A DNA stretch of 64,000 nt from Hydrogenophilales bacterium (GTDB lineage: Bacteria; Pseudomonadota; Gammaproteobacteria; Burkholderiales; Thiobacillaceae), in the NCBI GenBank assembly GCA_024636675.1, contig JAGXGM010000036.1, positions 88,169-152,168 on the forward strand. Direction: 5' to 3'. Positions 20,768-33,538 of the stretch are shown here, piece after piece (position 1 is the first letter of the stretch; each line of letters begins with the position of its first letter). A program made the translations under genes and the position numbers. The notes below the pieces were generated by a model. The model searched no databases. It was not told where the DNA came from and saw only the letters and a list, made by a program, of their open reading frames with translations.

Positions 20768-21596
20768 TCTCTTGTTCCTCCACCGCATTCCAGATAGCCA
20801 GCGCATCGCGCATGGCCGCTACATTGTGTACCCGGAGCAGGCGCGCGCCGCGCGCCACGGCCATCAAGTGCGCCGCCACCCCGGAAAACTCGCGCTCATC
20901 CACACTCCGCCCGGTAAGCGCGCCCAGCATGGACTTGCGCGATAGCCCGGCCAGCACCGGCAGCCCTAGTTCTGCCAGGCAGCTCAAATGCTTGAGCAAG
21001 GCCAGATTGTGCGCCAGCGTCTTACCGAAGCCGAAGCCCGGATCGATCACCATCCGCTCGCGGCCGATACCTGCTGTTTCGCAGGCCGCAACGCGGTCCT
21101 GCAAGAACTGCCCCACCTCTTCCACCACATCGGTATAGCTTGGCGCCTGCTGCATGCGCTGCGGCTCGCCCTGCATATGCACCAGGCACACCGCCGCATC
21201 GGACGCCGCCACCCTTTCCAGCGCGCCGGGCACGCGCAAGGCCATCACATCGTTCACCATCGCTGCCCCGGCATCGAGTGCCGCCTGCATTACCGAGGGC
21301 TTCATCGTGTCGATCGACACCACGCAGCCGTAGCCGGCGAGCGCCTCGATCACCGGCAACACGCGACGAATTTCCTCCGCGGCCGGCACTGTTGCCGCGC
21401 CGGGACGGGTGGACTCGCCTCCTACGTCGAGGATATCGGCGCCTTGTTCCTGCAACTTGAAGCCATGCCGGATCGCTGCCTGCGCATCGCCCAGACGACC
21501 CCCATCCGAAAATGAATCGGGCGTGACATTGACGATGCCCATGATGAGGGGCCTTGCCAGGGAGAGCCGGTGCGGGCCTGCGCGGAGAAAGGACAT
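20757..21596 (-). CDS. folP: Dihydropteroate synthase
   Basis: Joins p-aminobenzoate to the pterin pyrophosphate in folate synthesis; target of sulfonamides. 279 aa. Signatures are [18 protein letters not shown] (about 16-33), [14 protein letters not shown] and DPGFGFGKT. The ATG at 21596 lies only 3 bp after the ftsH terminator hairpin and has no visible ribosome site, so the start or promoter arrangement is odd. An internal ATG at 21542 would delete conserved residues and is unlikely. Confidence 0.95.
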   Translation of the reverse strand: MSFLRAGPHRLSLARPLIMGIVNVTPDSFSDGGRLGDAQAAIRHGFKLQEQGADILDVGGESTRPGAATVPAAEEIRRVLPVIEALAGYGCVVSIDTMKPSVMQAALDAGAAMVNDVMALRVPGALERVAASDAAVCLVHMQGEPQRMQQAPSYTDVVEEVGQFLQDRVAACETAGIGRERMVIDPGFGFGKTLAHNLALLKHLSCLAELGLPVLAGLSRKSMLGALTGRSVDEREFSGVAAHLMAVARGARLLRVHNVAAMRDALAIWNAVEEQENGT

Positions 21597-21599
21597 AAA

Positions 21600-21625
21600 A
21601 ATGGAGGGGCCTAAGCCCCTCCATT
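21600..21625 (-). terminator. Intrinsic terminator after ftsH
   Basis: On the minus strand the arms AATGGAGGGGC and GCCCCTCCATT form a perfect 11-bp stem with a 4-nt loop, followed directly by TTTT and then the folP ATG. It is 24 bp after the ftsH stop, a textbook rho-independent terminator. Confidence 0.85.
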
Positions 21626-21649
21626 GTAGTGCGTGAAACCGAATCCGCT

Positions 21650-23542
21650 TCAGGCTTCCTGCACAGGCTCGGTGGTCGGTGCCGGTGCGCCCGGCTTGTC
21701 ATCGCCGCCCGCTGGCGGCGGTGTAGTCGCGAGCGGCTTGGGTTGACGCACCGGGCGCCCGGCCATGATGTCGTCGATCTGATCGGAATCGATGGTTTCG
21801 AATTCCAGCAACGCGGCCGTCATTGCTTCGACCTTGTCGCGGTTGTCCGTCAGGATTTTCTTCGCCACCGCGTATTGCTCGTCCAGAATGCGGCGAATTT
21901 CACCGTCGATCTTCTGCATGGTGGCTTCGCTCACGTTCTTGTGCGTGGTCACCGAACGCCCCAGGAACACTTCGCCTTCGTTTTCGCCATACACCATCGG
22001 GCCCAGGGCATCGGACATGCCGTAGCGCGTCACCATGTCGTGCGCGATGCTGGTGGCACGCTCAAAGTCGTTCGATGCGCCCGTCGAAATGCTGCCGACG
22101 AAAATCTCCTCGGCCACCCTGCCGCCGAACAGCATGCTGATCTGTGACAGCATTTCATCCTTATACAGGCTGAAACGATCCATGGTGGGCAACGACATGG
22201 TCACGCCCAAGGCCCGGCCACGCGGGATCACGGTCACCTTGTGCACGGGATCACACCCTGGCAGGGACATGCCGACCACCGCATGGCCCGACTCGTGGTA
22301 AGCCGTTTTTTTCTTGTCCTCGGGCGTAATCACCATGGACTTGCGCTCGGCACCCATGAGGATTTTGTCCTTGGCCTTCTCGAAATCATCCATGTCGACC
22401 AGGCGTTTGTTGCCGCGGGCGGCAAACAGGGCGGCTTCGTTGATCAAATTGGCCAGATCAGCGCCGGACATGCCGGGCGTGCCGCGCGCCAGGATATCGG
22501 CCCGCACGTCAGGCGCGACCGGCACCTTGCGCATGTGCACCAGCAGGATCTGCTCGCGGCCGCGAATGTCGGGCAGGCCCACCACCACCTGGCGGTCGAA
22601 ACGGCCCGGGCGCAGCAGGGCTGGGTCAAGTACGTCGGGACGGTTGGTCGCGGCGATGACGATGACGCCGGCGGTCGCTTCAAAGCCGTCCATTTCCACC
22701 AGCAACTGGTTCAGGGTCTGCTCGCGCTCGTCGTTGCCGCCGCCCAAGCCTGCGCCACGCTGGCGGCCGACCGCGTCGAGCTCGTCGATGAAGATGATGC
22801 AGGGCGAACTCTTCTTCGCCTGCTCGAACATGTCGCGTACCCGCGCAGCACCGACGCCAACGAACATTTCGACGAAATCCGAACCCGAAATGCTGAAGAA
22901 AGGCACCTTGGCTTCGCCTGCAATCGAGCGCGCCAGCAGGGTTTTACCCGTGCCGGGCGGGCCCACCATCAGCACGCCGCGCGGGATATGGCCGCCCAGC
23001 TTCTGGAATCGGGTCGGGTCTTTCAGGAAATCCACCAGTTCGGCCACGTCTTCCTTGGCCTCGTCACAACCGGCCACATCGGCAAAGGTCACCGGGTTGG
23101 CATTTTCGTCAAGCAGGCGTGCCCGGCTCTTGCCGAACGAGAATGCGCCGCCCTTGCCGCCCCCTTGCATCTGGCGCATGAAGAAGATCCAGACGCCGAT
23201 CAGCAGCAGCATGGGGAACCAGGAAATAAGCATGCTCACCAGGAATGACGGCTGCTCTTCCGGTTTGGCTTCGACCGACACATCGTTCTTCAACAGGTCG
23301 GACACCATCCACGGATCGTTCGGCGCATAGCTGGTGAAACGCTGCCCATCGCTGCGCTCGCCCTTCAGCACATTGCCCTCGATCACCACCTTGCTGATCT
23401 GCTGCTGGCGCACCTCTTCGATGAACTGCGAATACGGCATCTGTGTCTGTGCGGTGCGCTGCGCGCCGAACTGATTGAAGACCGTCATCAGAACGACGGC
23501 GATAATCAGCCAGACAGCGATATTTTTGGACAAATTGTTCAC
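21650..23542 (-). CDS. ftsH: ATP-dependent zinc metalloprotease FtsH
   Basis: Membrane-anchored AAA protease that degrades misfolded membrane proteins and regulators. 630 aa. Two N-terminal helices ([16 protein letters not shown] and a second around residues 105-130) flank a periplasmic domain; then Walker A GPPGTGKT, Walker [12 protein letters not shown], and the zinc site HESGHAVVG. The start is GTG at 23542 ([11 protein letters not shown]) with AAGGAG 5 nt upstream; an in-frame GTG at 23563 is less well placed. It follows rlmE, as in many proteobacteria. Confidence 0.96.
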   Translation of the reverse strand: MNNLSKNIAVWLIIAVVLMTVFNQFGAQRTAQTQMPYSQFIEEVRQQQISKVVIEGNVLKGERSDGQRFTSYAPNDPWMVSDLLKNDVSVEAKPEEQPSFLVSMLISWFPMLLLIGVWIFFMRQMQGGGKGGAFSFGKSRARLLDENANPVTFADVAGCDEAKEDVAELVDFLKDPTRFQKLGGHIPRGVLMVGPPGTGKTLLARSIAGEAKVPFFSISGSDFVEMFVGVGAARVRDMFEQAKKSSPCIIFIDELDAVGRQRGAGLGGGNDEREQTLNQLLVEMDGFEATAGVIVIAATNRPDVLDPALLRPGRFDRQVVVGLPDIRGREQILLVHMRKVPVAPDVRADILARGTPGMSGADLANLINEAALFAARGNKRLVDMDDFEKAKDKILMGAERKSMVITPEDKKKTAYHESGHAVVGMSLPGCDPVHKVTVIPRGRALGVTMSLPTMDRFSLYKDEMLSQISMLFGGRVAEEIFVGSISTGASNDFERATSIAHDMVTRYGMSDALGPMVYGENEGEVFLGRSVTTHKNVSEATMQKIDGEIRRILDEQYAVAKKILTDNRDKVEAMTAALLEFETIDSDQIDDIMAGRPVRQPKPLATTPPPAGGDDKPGAPAPTTEPVQEA

Positions 23543-23646
23543 TCTTGCTCCTTGGTACAGCACATTTAATTCAAGCGCAGCACGTCAAAATCAAAATCCC
23601 AGCGCAGCAAATTTAGACTCATTCTAATCCGACTCTTGCCGGCTTG

Positions 23647-24291
23647 TCACGGCAGCCTTGCCGCAACCGGACGACGTCCCAGCAGATAAACTTCGGCACT
23701 GCGATCGCGCGAGGCATCAGGCTTGCGGATCTGTACCTGCTCGAATGCCTGCCGCATCTGCGCCCGAAAGTCCTCAAAGCCGACACCTTGAAACACTTTG
23801 ACGAGAAAAGCGCCATCTGGTTTCAACCAGTTCACAGAAAAATCGAGCGCCAGTTCGCACAAGTCATACTGTCTCGCCTGATCTGACAGCATCACACCAC
23901 TAATATTGGGTGCCATATCGCTTAATACAAGGTCAACCCGTCCGTTTTGCAGCTTTCCTTCCAGCCAGGCCAGTGCCGCCGGCTCGGTGAAGTCGCCTTC
24001 CAGGCTGTCGACGCCGGGGATGGACGCCATCGGCAGCAGGTCGATCGCCAGCACTCGGCCCTGGCGCTTCATCTTTTCCACCGCCACCTGACACCAGCTG
24101 CCAGGGGCCGCGCCCAGATCGACCACCGTCATGCCGGGACGCAACAGATGGTCGCGCTTGTCGATTTCCAGCAGTTTATACGCGGCGCGCGAGCGGTAGC
24201 CGTCCTGCTGCGCCTTTTTGACGTAGGGGTCCGTTACGTGTTCATGCATCCAGGCACTGCCCGACTTGGTTCGCTTCGGTTTCTGTGCCAT
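23647..24291 (-). CDS. rlmE: 23S rRNA (uridine 2'-O) methyltransferase
   Basis: Also called RrmJ/FtsJ; methylates U2552 in the 23S rRNA A-loop using SAM. 214 aa. The SAM site is VVDLGAAPGSWCQVA, and the K-D-K-E catalytic set is visible (Lys in SRAAYKLLEID, Asp in LVLSDMAPN, Lys in FLVKVFQG, Glu in SAEVYLLG). ATG at 24291. Divergent from yhbY across 44 bp, and upstream of ftsH on the same strand. Confidence 0.96.
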   Translation of the reverse strand: MAQKPKRTKSGSAWMHEHVTDPYVKKAQQDGYRSRAAYKLLEIDKRDHLLRPGMTVVDLGAAPGSWCQVAVEKMKRQGRVLAIDLLPMASIPGVDSLEGDFTEPAALAWLEGKLQNGRVDLVLSDMAPNISGVMLSDQARQYDLCELALDFSVNWLKPDGAFLVKVFQGVGFEDFRAQMRQAFEQVQIRKPDASRDRSAEVYLLGRRPVAARLP

Positions 24292-24335
24292 ATCGTCTTT
24301 CAGCTACAATCCGCGCTCAGATTTAAGGAAGAAGC

Positions 24336-24632
24336 ATGAAATCACTCACGCCCGCACAACGGCAATACCTGAAGGGCCTGGCTCACACGCGCCAACCGGT
24401 GGTCATGATCGGCAACCAGGGTTTGACGGCTGCCGTTTTGAAGGAGATTGACCTGGCGCTGAGCGCGCACGAACTGATCAAGGTCAAGGCCGCCAGCAAC
24501 GAACCGGATACGCGCCGCGTCTGGCTGGATGAAATCTGCACCGCCACCGGCGCGGCGTCGGTGCAACAAATCGGCAAGGTACTGGTGATTTATCGCGCCG
24601 CAGCCAAACCCGTCATCGCCCTGCCGGGCTGA
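24336..24632 (+). CDS. yhbY: CRM-domain ribosome assembly RNA-binding protein YhbY
   Basis: Small RNA-binding protein associated with pre-50S ribosomal particles, 98 aa. The CRM-domain core VVMIGNQGLTAAVLKEIDLAL carries the GxxG-type loop, followed by HELIKVKAA. AAGGAAG precedes the ATG at 24336. A TACAAT hexamer at 24305-24310 may be its -10. Divergent from rlmE, a common pairing. Confidence 0.95.
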   Translation: MKSLTPAQRQYLKGLAHTRQPVVMIGNQGLTAAVLKEIDLALSAHELIKVKAASNEPDTRRVWLDEICTATGAASVQQIGKVLVIYRAAAKPVIALPG

Positions 24633-24649
24633 ATGCCGCCTGACCGGGT

Positions 24650-25108
24650 TTATCGCGCCAGTCCCGAACGCCAAGCCAGCAACAAGCCCAGCGCGCTCTG
24701 AATCAGATACAGAATGCTGGATATCCCATGCCAGCGCGCAAAGCGGTCGGCAAACACGCTCTGCATCACCGCATGCGGCAGTGCCTGATCCTTCAGGCTC
24801 TGCATGATGGGCTGGATGCCGAACAGGCCGGTCAGGATCAGGGCCAGCATAACCACCACCGCCCAGAAAAAAAACGTTTTCAGTGCGGTGGCGCCGTCAC
24901 GCGCAATACGATAAATCAGCAGGTAGGCCGCTGCCGCGATGCCGATCCAGCCCATCACCTCGAACAGCTTGCCGGCCAGCATCCCTGCCAGCTGCTTGTC
25001 GCCCAGGCTGGCAAACAGCACCGGCGCGGCAACGTAGCCAATCGCCCAGATGCCGCCGATCCACAACACCAGCATCGTGCTGGCGAGGCCATCCCAGAAA
25101 CGGCGCAT
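24650..25108 (-). CDS. DUF4149 family membrane protein
   Basis: 152 aa with four hydrophobic helices: TMLVLWIGGIWAIGYVAAPVLFA, then two in the middle, and one at the C-terminus. The WIGGxWxIGYxxAPVLF pattern is characteristic of the DUF4149 family, whose function is unknown. The ATG overlaps the greA stop in TAATG, so it is translated with greA. Convergent with yhbY (17 bp between stops). Confidence 0.8.
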   Translation of the reverse strand: MRRFWDGLASTMLVLWIGGIWAIGYVAAPVLFASLGDKQLAGMLAGKLFEVMGWIGIAAAAYLLIYRIARDGATALKTFFFWAVVVMLALILTGLFGIQPIMQSLKDQALPHAVMQSVFADRFARWHGISSILYLIQSALGLLLAWRSGLAR

Positions 25109-25584
25109 TATTTGTATTGAACGTCCAGCACTTCGTACTGGCGCACGCCGCCCGGCGCCTGGACGTCAACGCTGTCGCCGGCATACTTGCCAATCAGCGC
25201 ACGCGAGATCGGAGACGACACGGAAATCATGCCCTGCTTGATATCGGCCTCGTCGTCGCCGACGATCTGATAAGTGACGGATTCACCCGATTCGAGATCT
25301 TCCAGCTCGACCGTGGCACCGAATACGATGCGGCCATCCGCGTCCAGCGTCTGGGGGTCGATGATCTGCGCGTTGGAAAGCTTGCCCTCGAGGTCGGCAA
25401 TGCGGCCTTCGATGAAACCCTGTTTTTCCTTGGCGGCATCATATTCGGCATTTTCCGACAGGTCACCCTGCGCACGCGCCTCGGCAATCGCCTGAATGAC
25501 AGCGGGCCGTTCCACGCTCTTCAGTTTCTGCAACTCGGCGCGCATCTTTTCTGCGCCCACGACGGTGATGGGGAATTTGCTCAC
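25108..25584 (-). CDS. greA: Transcription elongation factor GreA
   Basis: Rescues backtracked RNA polymerase by stimulating transcript cleavage. 158 aa. The N-terminal coiled coil (about 5-75) includes [22 protein letters not shown], whose acidic tip is the catalytic feature, and the C-terminal FKBP-like domain ends in [26 protein letters not shown] at 25584; lies 17 bp after carB, an arrangement common in proteobacteria. Confidence 0.97.
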   Translation of the reverse strand: MSKFPITVVGAEKMRAELQKLKSVERPAVIQAIAEARAQGDLSENAEYDAAKEKQGFIEGRIADLEGKLSNAQIIDPQTLDADGRIVFGATVELEDLESGESVTYQIVGDDEADIKQGMISVSSPISRALIGKYAGDSVDVQAPGGVRQYEVLDVQYK

Positions 25585-25601
25585 AAGCTTGCCTTTTCAG
25601 A

Positions 25602-28808
<3,207 letters not shown>

Positions 28809-28810
28809 GA

Positions 28811-29950
28811 TCAGTGTGCTCCGGCCTGATCGGCCATCAGCTTGATGAATCGGTCAAACAAATAGCTCACGTCGTGCGGGCCGGGGCTGGCTTCCGGGTG
28901 ACCCTGGAAGCTGAATGCCGGGACGTCGGTGCGCGCAATGCCCTGCAATGAGCCGTCGAACAGCGAGACATGAGTGCTGCGGATATTGGCGGGAAGCGTC
29001 GCCGCGTCCACCGAGAAGCCATGGTTCTGGCTGGTGATCGCCACCCGCCCGCTGTCGAGATCCTTGACCGGATGGTTGGCGCCGTGGTGGCCGAACTTCA
29101 TCTTCACGGTTTTGGCGCCCGAGGCAAGCGCCAGCAATTGGTGACCAAGACAGATACCAAAGGTCGGGATGCCTGCTGCGACCAGCTCGGCAATCGCTTC
29201 GATCGCGTAATCGCATGGCTCCGGATCGCCGGGACCGTTGGCAAGGAAAATACCGTCCGGCTTCAGCGCCATCGCCTCGGCCGCAGTGGCGGTAGCGGGC
29301 AAAATGGTCAATCGGCAGCCGCGCTCGGCCAGCATGCGCAGGATGTTGCGCTTGACGCCGTAATCGAAGGCCACCACATGAAAACGCGGCTCGGTCTGCT
29401 GACCATAGCCACGTCCCAGTTTCCATTCGGTTTCACTCCACTCGTAGGATGCCGCTACTGTCACCACCTTGGCCAGATCCATGCCGGCCAGACCGGGAAA
29501 GGCGCGCGCGGCTTCGAGGGCTTTGGCCTCATTTACCGCACCGGCCATGATGCAGCCGCTCTGTGCGCCCTTCTCCCGCAGGATGCGCGTCAGCCGCCGC
29601 GTGTCGAGATCGGCGATCGCCACGATGTTCTGGTGCTTGAGATACTCGGTCAACGAAGACCCGGCCCGAAAATTTGAATGGAGGCGCGGCACATCGCGCA
29701 CGACCAGACCGGCCGCATGGATGCGTCCCGCCTCAACGTCTTCGAGATTGATGCCGGTGTTGCCGATGTGTGGGCACGTCAGTGTCACAATCTGACACGA
29801 ATACGAGGGATCGGTCAGAATTTCCTGATAACCGGTCATTGCGGTATTGAACACCACCTCTCCGGTCGTGACACCGTCGGCGCCGATGGATAGGCCGCGA
29901 AACACCGAACCGTCAGCTAAAACAAGGATGGCGGGGTGGGCACGTGACAA
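28811..29950 (-). CDS. carA: Carbamoyl-phosphate synthase small subunit
   Basis: Glutamine amidotransferase subunit that feeds ammonia to CarB. 379 aa. The class I triad is present: Cys in [13 protein letters not shown], His and Glu in [11 protein letters not shown]. The start is TTG at 29950 ([17 protein letters not shown]), with CCGGAG 6 nt upstream; no better ATG is in frame. The mRNA leader of about 78 nt begins with a terminator-like hairpin. Confidence 0.95.
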   Translation of the reverse strand: MSRAHPAILVLADGSVFRGLSIGADGVTTGEVVFNTAMTGYQEILTDPSYSCQIVTLTCPHIGNTGINLEDVEAGRIHAAGLVVRDVPRLHSNFRAGSSLTEYLKHQNIVAIADLDTRRLTRILREKGAQSGCIMAGAVNEAKALEAARAFPGLAGMDLAKVVTVAASYEWSETEWKLGRGYGQQTEPRFHVVAFDYGVKRNILRMLAERGCRLTILPATATAAEAMALKPDGIFLANGPGDPEPCDYAIEAIAELVAAGIPTFGICLGHQLLALASGAKTVKMKFGHHGANHPVKDLDSGRVAITSQNHGFSVDAATLPANIRSTHVSLFDGSLQGIARTDVPAFSFQGHPEASPGPHDVSYLFDRFIKLMADQAGAH

Positions 29951-29983
29951 GGAAGACTCCGGAAAGCAGTAGTGGTGCAGGTG

Positions 29984-30024
29984 ACAAAATTCAGGCGGGC
30001 CGCTTGCGCGAACCCGCCTGAATT
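29984..30024 (-). terminator. Hairpin with T-run in the carA leader
   Basis: AATTCAGGCGGG (29988-29999) and CCCGCCTGAATT (30013-30024) form a perfect 12-bp stem with a 13-nt loop. On the minus strand it is followed by a T-run (TTTTG including the end of the stem). It lies between the carA promoter and the carA start, so it may be an attenuator of carAB and not the end of grx. Confidence 0.65.
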
Positions 30025-30034
30025 GAATGCCAAA

Positions 30035-30063
30035 ATTATAGCTGAACTGGCGCCTGGCTTCAA
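30035..30063 (-). promoter_or_regulatory. Sigma-70 promoter of carAB
   Basis: On the minus strand TTGAAG (30063-30058), exactly 17 bp, then a perfect TATAAT (30040-30035). Transcription would start near 30028, about 4 nt before the leader hairpin. This is the best sigma-70 match I see in the window. Confidence 0.8.
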
Positions 30064-30100
30064 TGCCCAGAGGGCCTGGGCGGGCTATTTCTCGCCTGTA

Positions 30101-30355
30101 TCAGGGCTGCAGATGATCCAGCGCGCCGTCCATGTCGAGCTCGGTCAGTTCGGTGAAGCCGCCGATGCAGGTGCCGTCGACGACGATCTGCGGCACGGTG
30201 CGCGCGCCGTTGGTGACGACGGCGAATTCCTTCATCGCCTCGCGGTCGAGATCGATGCGGACTTCGTCGTAGCCGATGCCGCGCTTGTCGAGAAAAGCCT
30301 TGGCCTTGACGCAGATGGGGCAGGTGCCGGTACTGTAGACCTTGACGGCGTTCAT
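30101..30355 (-). CDS. grxC: Glutaredoxin (GrxC type)
   Basis: Small dithiol glutaredoxin that reduces protein disulfides and glutathione mixed disulfides. 84 aa. The active site is CPIC (Cys12, Cys15), with Ile in place of the usual Tyr of CPYC; TVPQIVVDG and IGGFTEL form the glutathione-binding part. The start is ATG at 30355 (MNAVKVYSTGTC); the open frame upstream is not conserved. Last gene of the bamE-dapB-grx run; a hairpin GCCCAG/CTGGGC lies just downstream. Confidence 0.93.
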   Translation of the reverse strand: MNAVKVYSTGTCPICVKAKAFLDKRGIGYDEVRIDLDREAMKEFAVVTNGARTVPQIVVDGTCIGGFTELTELDMDGALDHLQP

Positions 30356-30390
30356 GGAATTTTCCTGTTTCAAGCGATTAATTAAGATTG

Positions 30391-31194
30391 CTATTTCAAA
30401 CCCAGCACGTCGCGCATGTCGTACAGACCCGGCGCGCGGCCCTGCAGCCACTTGGCGGCACGCAACGCCCCCAGGGCGAAGGTGGCGCGGCTGCTGGCCT
30501 TGTGGGTGAGCTCGACGCGCTCGCCAATACCGGCGAACAGGAGCGTGTGGTCACCGACGATATCGCCGCCGCGCACGGTGGCAAAGCCGATGGCCTTGGG
30601 GTCACGCTCGCCGGTGACGCCCTCTCGCCCGTACACGGCGCAGCTGGCCAGGTCGCGGTCGATGGCGCGGGCGACGGCTTGGCCCAGACCCAGCGCGGTG
30701 CCCGAAGGCGCGTCGACCTTGTGACGATGATGCGCCTCGATGATTTCGATGTCGTAGCCGTCGTCGAGCACCTGCGCGGCAAGCTCGGCCAGCTTCATCA
30801 GCAGGTTCACCCCCACGCTCATGTTGGGCGCGAACACGATTGGAATATGCTGCGCCGCGGCCGCTATGCGTGCGCGGCCGGACGCGTCAAAACCGGTGGT
30901 GCCGATTACCAGCGGAATACCGGCTGCCATGCAGGCATCGAGATAGCCGAAGGCGGCCTCGGGACGGGTAAAGTCGATCAAGACATGCGCACCCGGCAGC
31001 GCGGCAGCCGGCTGATCGGTGACATTCACGCCGCTGGCCGCGCCCCAGGCAGCGCCTGCGTCCTGCCCCACCAGCGGGCTGCCGGGGCGGTCAATGGCTG
31101 CATGCAGCACGCAACCAGCATCGGCCGCCACGACTTCAAGCAGCGCGCGCCCCATGCGGCCAGACACGCCGGCGATCGCGGTCTGCACCGTCAA
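30391..31194 (-). CDS. dapB: 4-hydroxy-tetrahydrodipicolinate reductase
   Basis: NAD(P)H-dependent step of lysine and meso-diaminopimelate synthesis. 267 aa. The nucleotide site is [15 protein letters not shown] and the catalytic motif is [16 protein letters not shown]. The start is TTG at 31194 (MTVQTAIAG), overlapping the bamE stop by four bases; a GTG two codons later is an alternative. dapA lies elsewhere in the window (48853-49743). Confidence 0.95.
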   Translation of the reverse strand: MTVQTAIAGVSGRMGRALLEVVAADAGCVLHAAIDRPGSPLVGQDAGAAWGAASGVNVTDQPAAALPGAHVLIDFTRPEAAFGYLDACMAAGIPLVIGTTGFDASGRARIAAAAQHIPIVFAPNMSVGVNLLMKLAELAAQVLDDGYDIEIIEAHHRHKVDAPSGTALGLGQAVARAIDRDLASCAVYGREGVTGERDPKAIGFATVRGGDIVGDHTLLFAGIGERVELTHKASSRATFALGALRAAKWLQGRAPGLYDMRDVLGLK

Positions 31195-31562
31195 GGCTGA
31201 AGACCTTCCCGGGCCGACTCAGGCGACGGCTTGGCCGCCGTTGCAGCCGGCACATCGCCTTCCATGCGCACCAGGGTGTCGCCCTCGAAAAAAAGCGTGA
31301 TGCGCTTCTGCTCGGCAAGCCGGCCCGCTTCGTAATACATGTAGACGTAATCCCAGCGATCGGTACGGAACGGGTCGACCACCAGCGGCGTTCCCAGCAG
31401 GAATCGGACTTGCGAACGGCTAAGGCCGGGTTTCAGTCGCGCGACGTTTTCCTGGTCGAGCGCATTGCCCTGTTGCACATCAATGCGGTGGGGGCCGACA
31501 TTGACGCTGGAACAGCCGGCGGCCAGGCTCAAAAACAGGGCGGAAATCAGGAAATGACGCAT
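31191..31562 (-). CDS. bamE: Outer membrane assembly lipoprotein BamE
   Basis: Lipoprotein of the BAM complex that inserts outer-membrane beta-barrels. 123 aa from the ATG at 31562; a lipoprotein signal with lipobox LAAGC places the acylated Cys at residue 17. The SmpA/OmlA core is visible: [23 protein letters not shown] and RWDYVYMY. The frame continues upstream across the fur start but lacks meaning there. Divergent from fur, a conserved arrangement. Confidence 0.95.
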   Translation of the reverse strand: MRHFLISALFLSLAAGCSSVNVGPHRIDVQQGNALDQENVARLKPGLSRSQVRFLLGTPLVVDPFRTDRWDYVYMYYEAGRLAEQKRITLFFEGDTLVRMEGDVPAATAAKPSPESAREGLQP

Positions 31563-31590
31563 AGCCAGGAAACCAGGAAGGTTGGGGCGG

Positions 31591-31619
31591 TTGGAAAAAA
31601 ACGTATCATAACGTATTCC
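31591..31619 (+). promoter_or_regulatory. Possible fur promoter in the bamE-fur gap
   Basis: On the plus strand TTGGAA (31591-31596), 17 bp, then TATTCC (31614-31619). The same stretch read on the minus strand contains TATGAT (31610-31605), a candidate -10 for bamE, so the two promoters would overlap. The region also has the direct repeat ACGTAT...ACGTAT. I see no clear Fur box. Confidence 0.35.
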
Positions 31620-31641
31620 CGTTCCTGTTCTGGAGCCCCCA

Positions 31642-32091
31642 TTGAGCCACCCATCCGATCTCAAGAGTATCGGTCTCAAAGCCACGCTGCCGCGCCTGAA
31701 AATCCTCGAATTGTTCGAGCAGAGCCACAAGCGGCACATGACCGCCGAAGATGTGTACCGGTTGTTGTCCGATGAAGGCCAGGATATCGGGCTCGCCACG
31801 GTCTACCGCGTGCTGACCCAGTTCGAGCAGGCCGGACTGTTGATTCGACACCATTTCGACAGCGACAAGGCGGTGTTCGAACTGAACCAGGGCGAGCACC
31901 ACGACCATCTGGTCTGCCTGCAATGCGGCAAGGTCGAAGAATTTTTCGATGCCGAAATCGAAAAGCGCCAGACCCGCATCGCCAAGGAGCGCGGTTTTTC
32001 CATCCACGACCACTCGCTGCAGATCTACGCCGACTGCATCAAGGAAAATTGCCCCAATCGCAAGCCGGCAGGCTCGCGTCACCGCGCGTAG
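31642..32091 (+). CDS. fur: Ferric uptake regulator
   Basis: Iron-responsive repressor, 149 aa. A winged-helix N-terminus ([47 protein letters not shown]) is followed by the metal-binding [16 protein letters not shown] and CIKENCP. The start is TTG at 31642 ([13 protein letters not shown]) with TGGAG 7 nt upstream; the next Met is inside the DNA-binding domain. Its last 13 bp overlap the end of the convergent binding-protein gene. Confidence 0.95.
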   Translation: MSHPSDLKSIGLKATLPRLKILELFEQSHKRHMTAEDVYRLLSDEGQDIGLATVYRVLTQFEQAGLLIRHHFDSDKAVFELNQGEHHDHLVCLQCGKVEEFFDAEIEKRQTRIAKERGFSIHDHSLQIYADCIKENCPNRKPAGSRHRA

Positions 32092-32945
32092 GGCGCCACT
32101 GCCGCACACAGACCGGCCACGCCCTCGATCAGACGCGGCGTGGGCCGATGCAGCAAGTCCGCATCCACTCGCACAAACGCTTTATTTTTCACTGCCGGCA
32201 GGCTGGCAAAACGCTGCCACGTGCGGCGCAGATCGGGCGCGTCGGTACCGCTCACGATCAGTTCCGGTGCGCGCTGCAGCACAGCCTCGCGCGACACCAC
32301 CGGAGAAAGCCCGCGCAGGTCGGCAAACACATTGCGCGCGCCGCACAACGCCAGCGCATCGCTGATCCAGTGGTTGCCGCCCACTGTCATCAGCGGGCGA
32401 TCCCATACCTGATAGAACACGTTCAGCGGCGGTTTACGCCCGCCCTGAACCCGCAGCGCGTCCAGCTGCGCAGAGTACGCCCGCGCCGCCGCCTCGCCTT
32501 CGTCGGCATGCCCGCTCGCCTGCCCGATCAGACGCAGCAGGCGCGCCACGTCGTCGAGCCGGGTGGCCTGCGTGTGCAGCACGGGCACCCCCATTTTTCG
32601 CAGGCCATGGATGTCCGCCGCACGGTTGCCGCCGACCCAGACGATGACCAGGTCCGGCTTCAGCGCCAGGATGCGCTCGAAGTTGATGCGGCTGTAATCG
32701 CCCACGCGTGGCAGCGCCAGCGCCGCTTTCGGGTAATCGCTGGCGCTGTCCACCCCCACCAGCTGCACCCCGGCGCCGACGGCAAACAGCAGTTCGGTGA
32801 GATGCGGCGTCAGCGAAATGATGCGCTGCGGCGGTTGGGCGAATTCGATGGTTTGCCCGGCGTCGTCGACCACACGAACGGCGACGGCCTGGGCCGGCAG
32901 CGCCAGCAGCAACAGGCACAGCCAGAGAACGAGGCGGCGAATCAC
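32079..32945 (-). CDS. Periplasmic cobalamin-type ABC binding protein (BtuF-like)
   Basis: 288 aa with a cleavable signal ([22 protein letters not shown]). The [28 protein letters not shown] opening and [11 protein letters not shown] pattern are typical of TroA-fold binding proteins for vitamin B12 or ferric siderophores. The start is GTG at 32945, overlapping the phosphatase stop (GTGA). The adjoining alpha-ribazole-phosphatase-like gene favours a corrinoid ligand; no permease or ATPase gene is in the window. The gene ends inside the last codons of fur. Confidence 0.75.
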   Translation of the reverse strand: MIRRLVLWLCLLLLALPAQAVAVRVVDDAGQTIEFAQPPQRIISLTPHLTELLFAVGAGVQLVGVDSASDYPKAALALPRVGDYSRINFERILALKPDLVIVWVGGNRAADIHGLRKMGVPVLHTQATRLDDVARLLRLIGQASGHADEGEAAARAYSAQLDALRVQGGRKPPLNVFYQVWDRPLMTVGGNHWISDALALCGARNVFADLRGLSPVVSREAVLQRAPELIVSGTDAPDLRRTWQRFASLPAVKNKAFVRVDADLLHRPTPRLIEGVAGLCAAVAPYAR

Positions 32946-33538
32946 CAATCGACGCGCGGATTGCCGTGAAAGACAAGGCTCGCACGGCCGGCCTCGAAGC
33001 GCAGGCGCGTCAGCGAAGCGGTCGCCACTTCGATCCGGTAGACATGTTCCAGCGGAATATGCAGCGCCCACGCCAGCGCCATGCGCATCACCCCGGCGTG
33101 CCCCACCAGCAGCACGTGCTGGCCGGCGTGCTGCACGAGCAAGTCTTCCAGCGCGGTGGCCACGCGCGCGTGAAAATCGACCAGCGGCTCGGCGCCAGCC
33201 GGTCGCGCGTTGACCGGGTCGGCCTTGAAGCGCGCCAGCGTGCCGGGCGCGTCCTGCTCGATCTCCGCGGCCGATCGGCCCTCCCACTCGCCGAAGCCGA
33301 CTTCCTTCAGGCGCTCGTCGAGCGCCAGCGGCAAGCCATGGCGGCCGGCCAGCGTCTCGGCAAACGCGCGGCAGCGCAGCAGCGGCGACGAAACGATGTG
33401 CGTCCACGGCGTCGACTCGCCCACCGCCGCACGCATCTGCGCCCAGCCCTTTTCAGACAGCGGATCGTCGATCTGGCCGCGATAACGGCGTCCGCCGACG
33501 GGCTCGCCGTGACGCATCAGATCAACGGTTGTGGTCAC
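32942..33538 (-). CDS. Histidine phosphatase, alpha-ribazole phosphatase-like
   Basis: 198 aa of the phosphoglycerate mutase/histidine phosphatase superfamily. The catalytic His is in VDLMRHGEP, supported by [21 protein letters not shown] and a second His in LVGHAGVMR. It is most like CobC, which dephosphorylates alpha-ribazole phosphate in B12 synthesis, but the family is broad. GTG start at 33538 overlaps the proB stop by four bases; the stop overlaps the binding-protein gene. Confidence 0.75.
   Translation of the reverse strand: MTTTVDLMRHGEPVGGRRYRGQIDDPLSEKGWAQMRAAVGESTPWTHIVSSPLLRCRAFAETLAGRHGLPLALDERLKEVGFGEWEGRSAAEIEQDAPGTLARFKADPVNARPAGAEPLVDFHARVATALEDLLVQHAGQHVLLVGHAGVMRMALAWALHIPLEHVYRIEVATASLTRLRFEAGRASLVFHGNPRVDW

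Noticed and set aside
31563..31641. Fur box for autoregulation of fur
   Set aside because: The gap has ACGTAT repeats but no stretch close to the Fur consensus hexamers.
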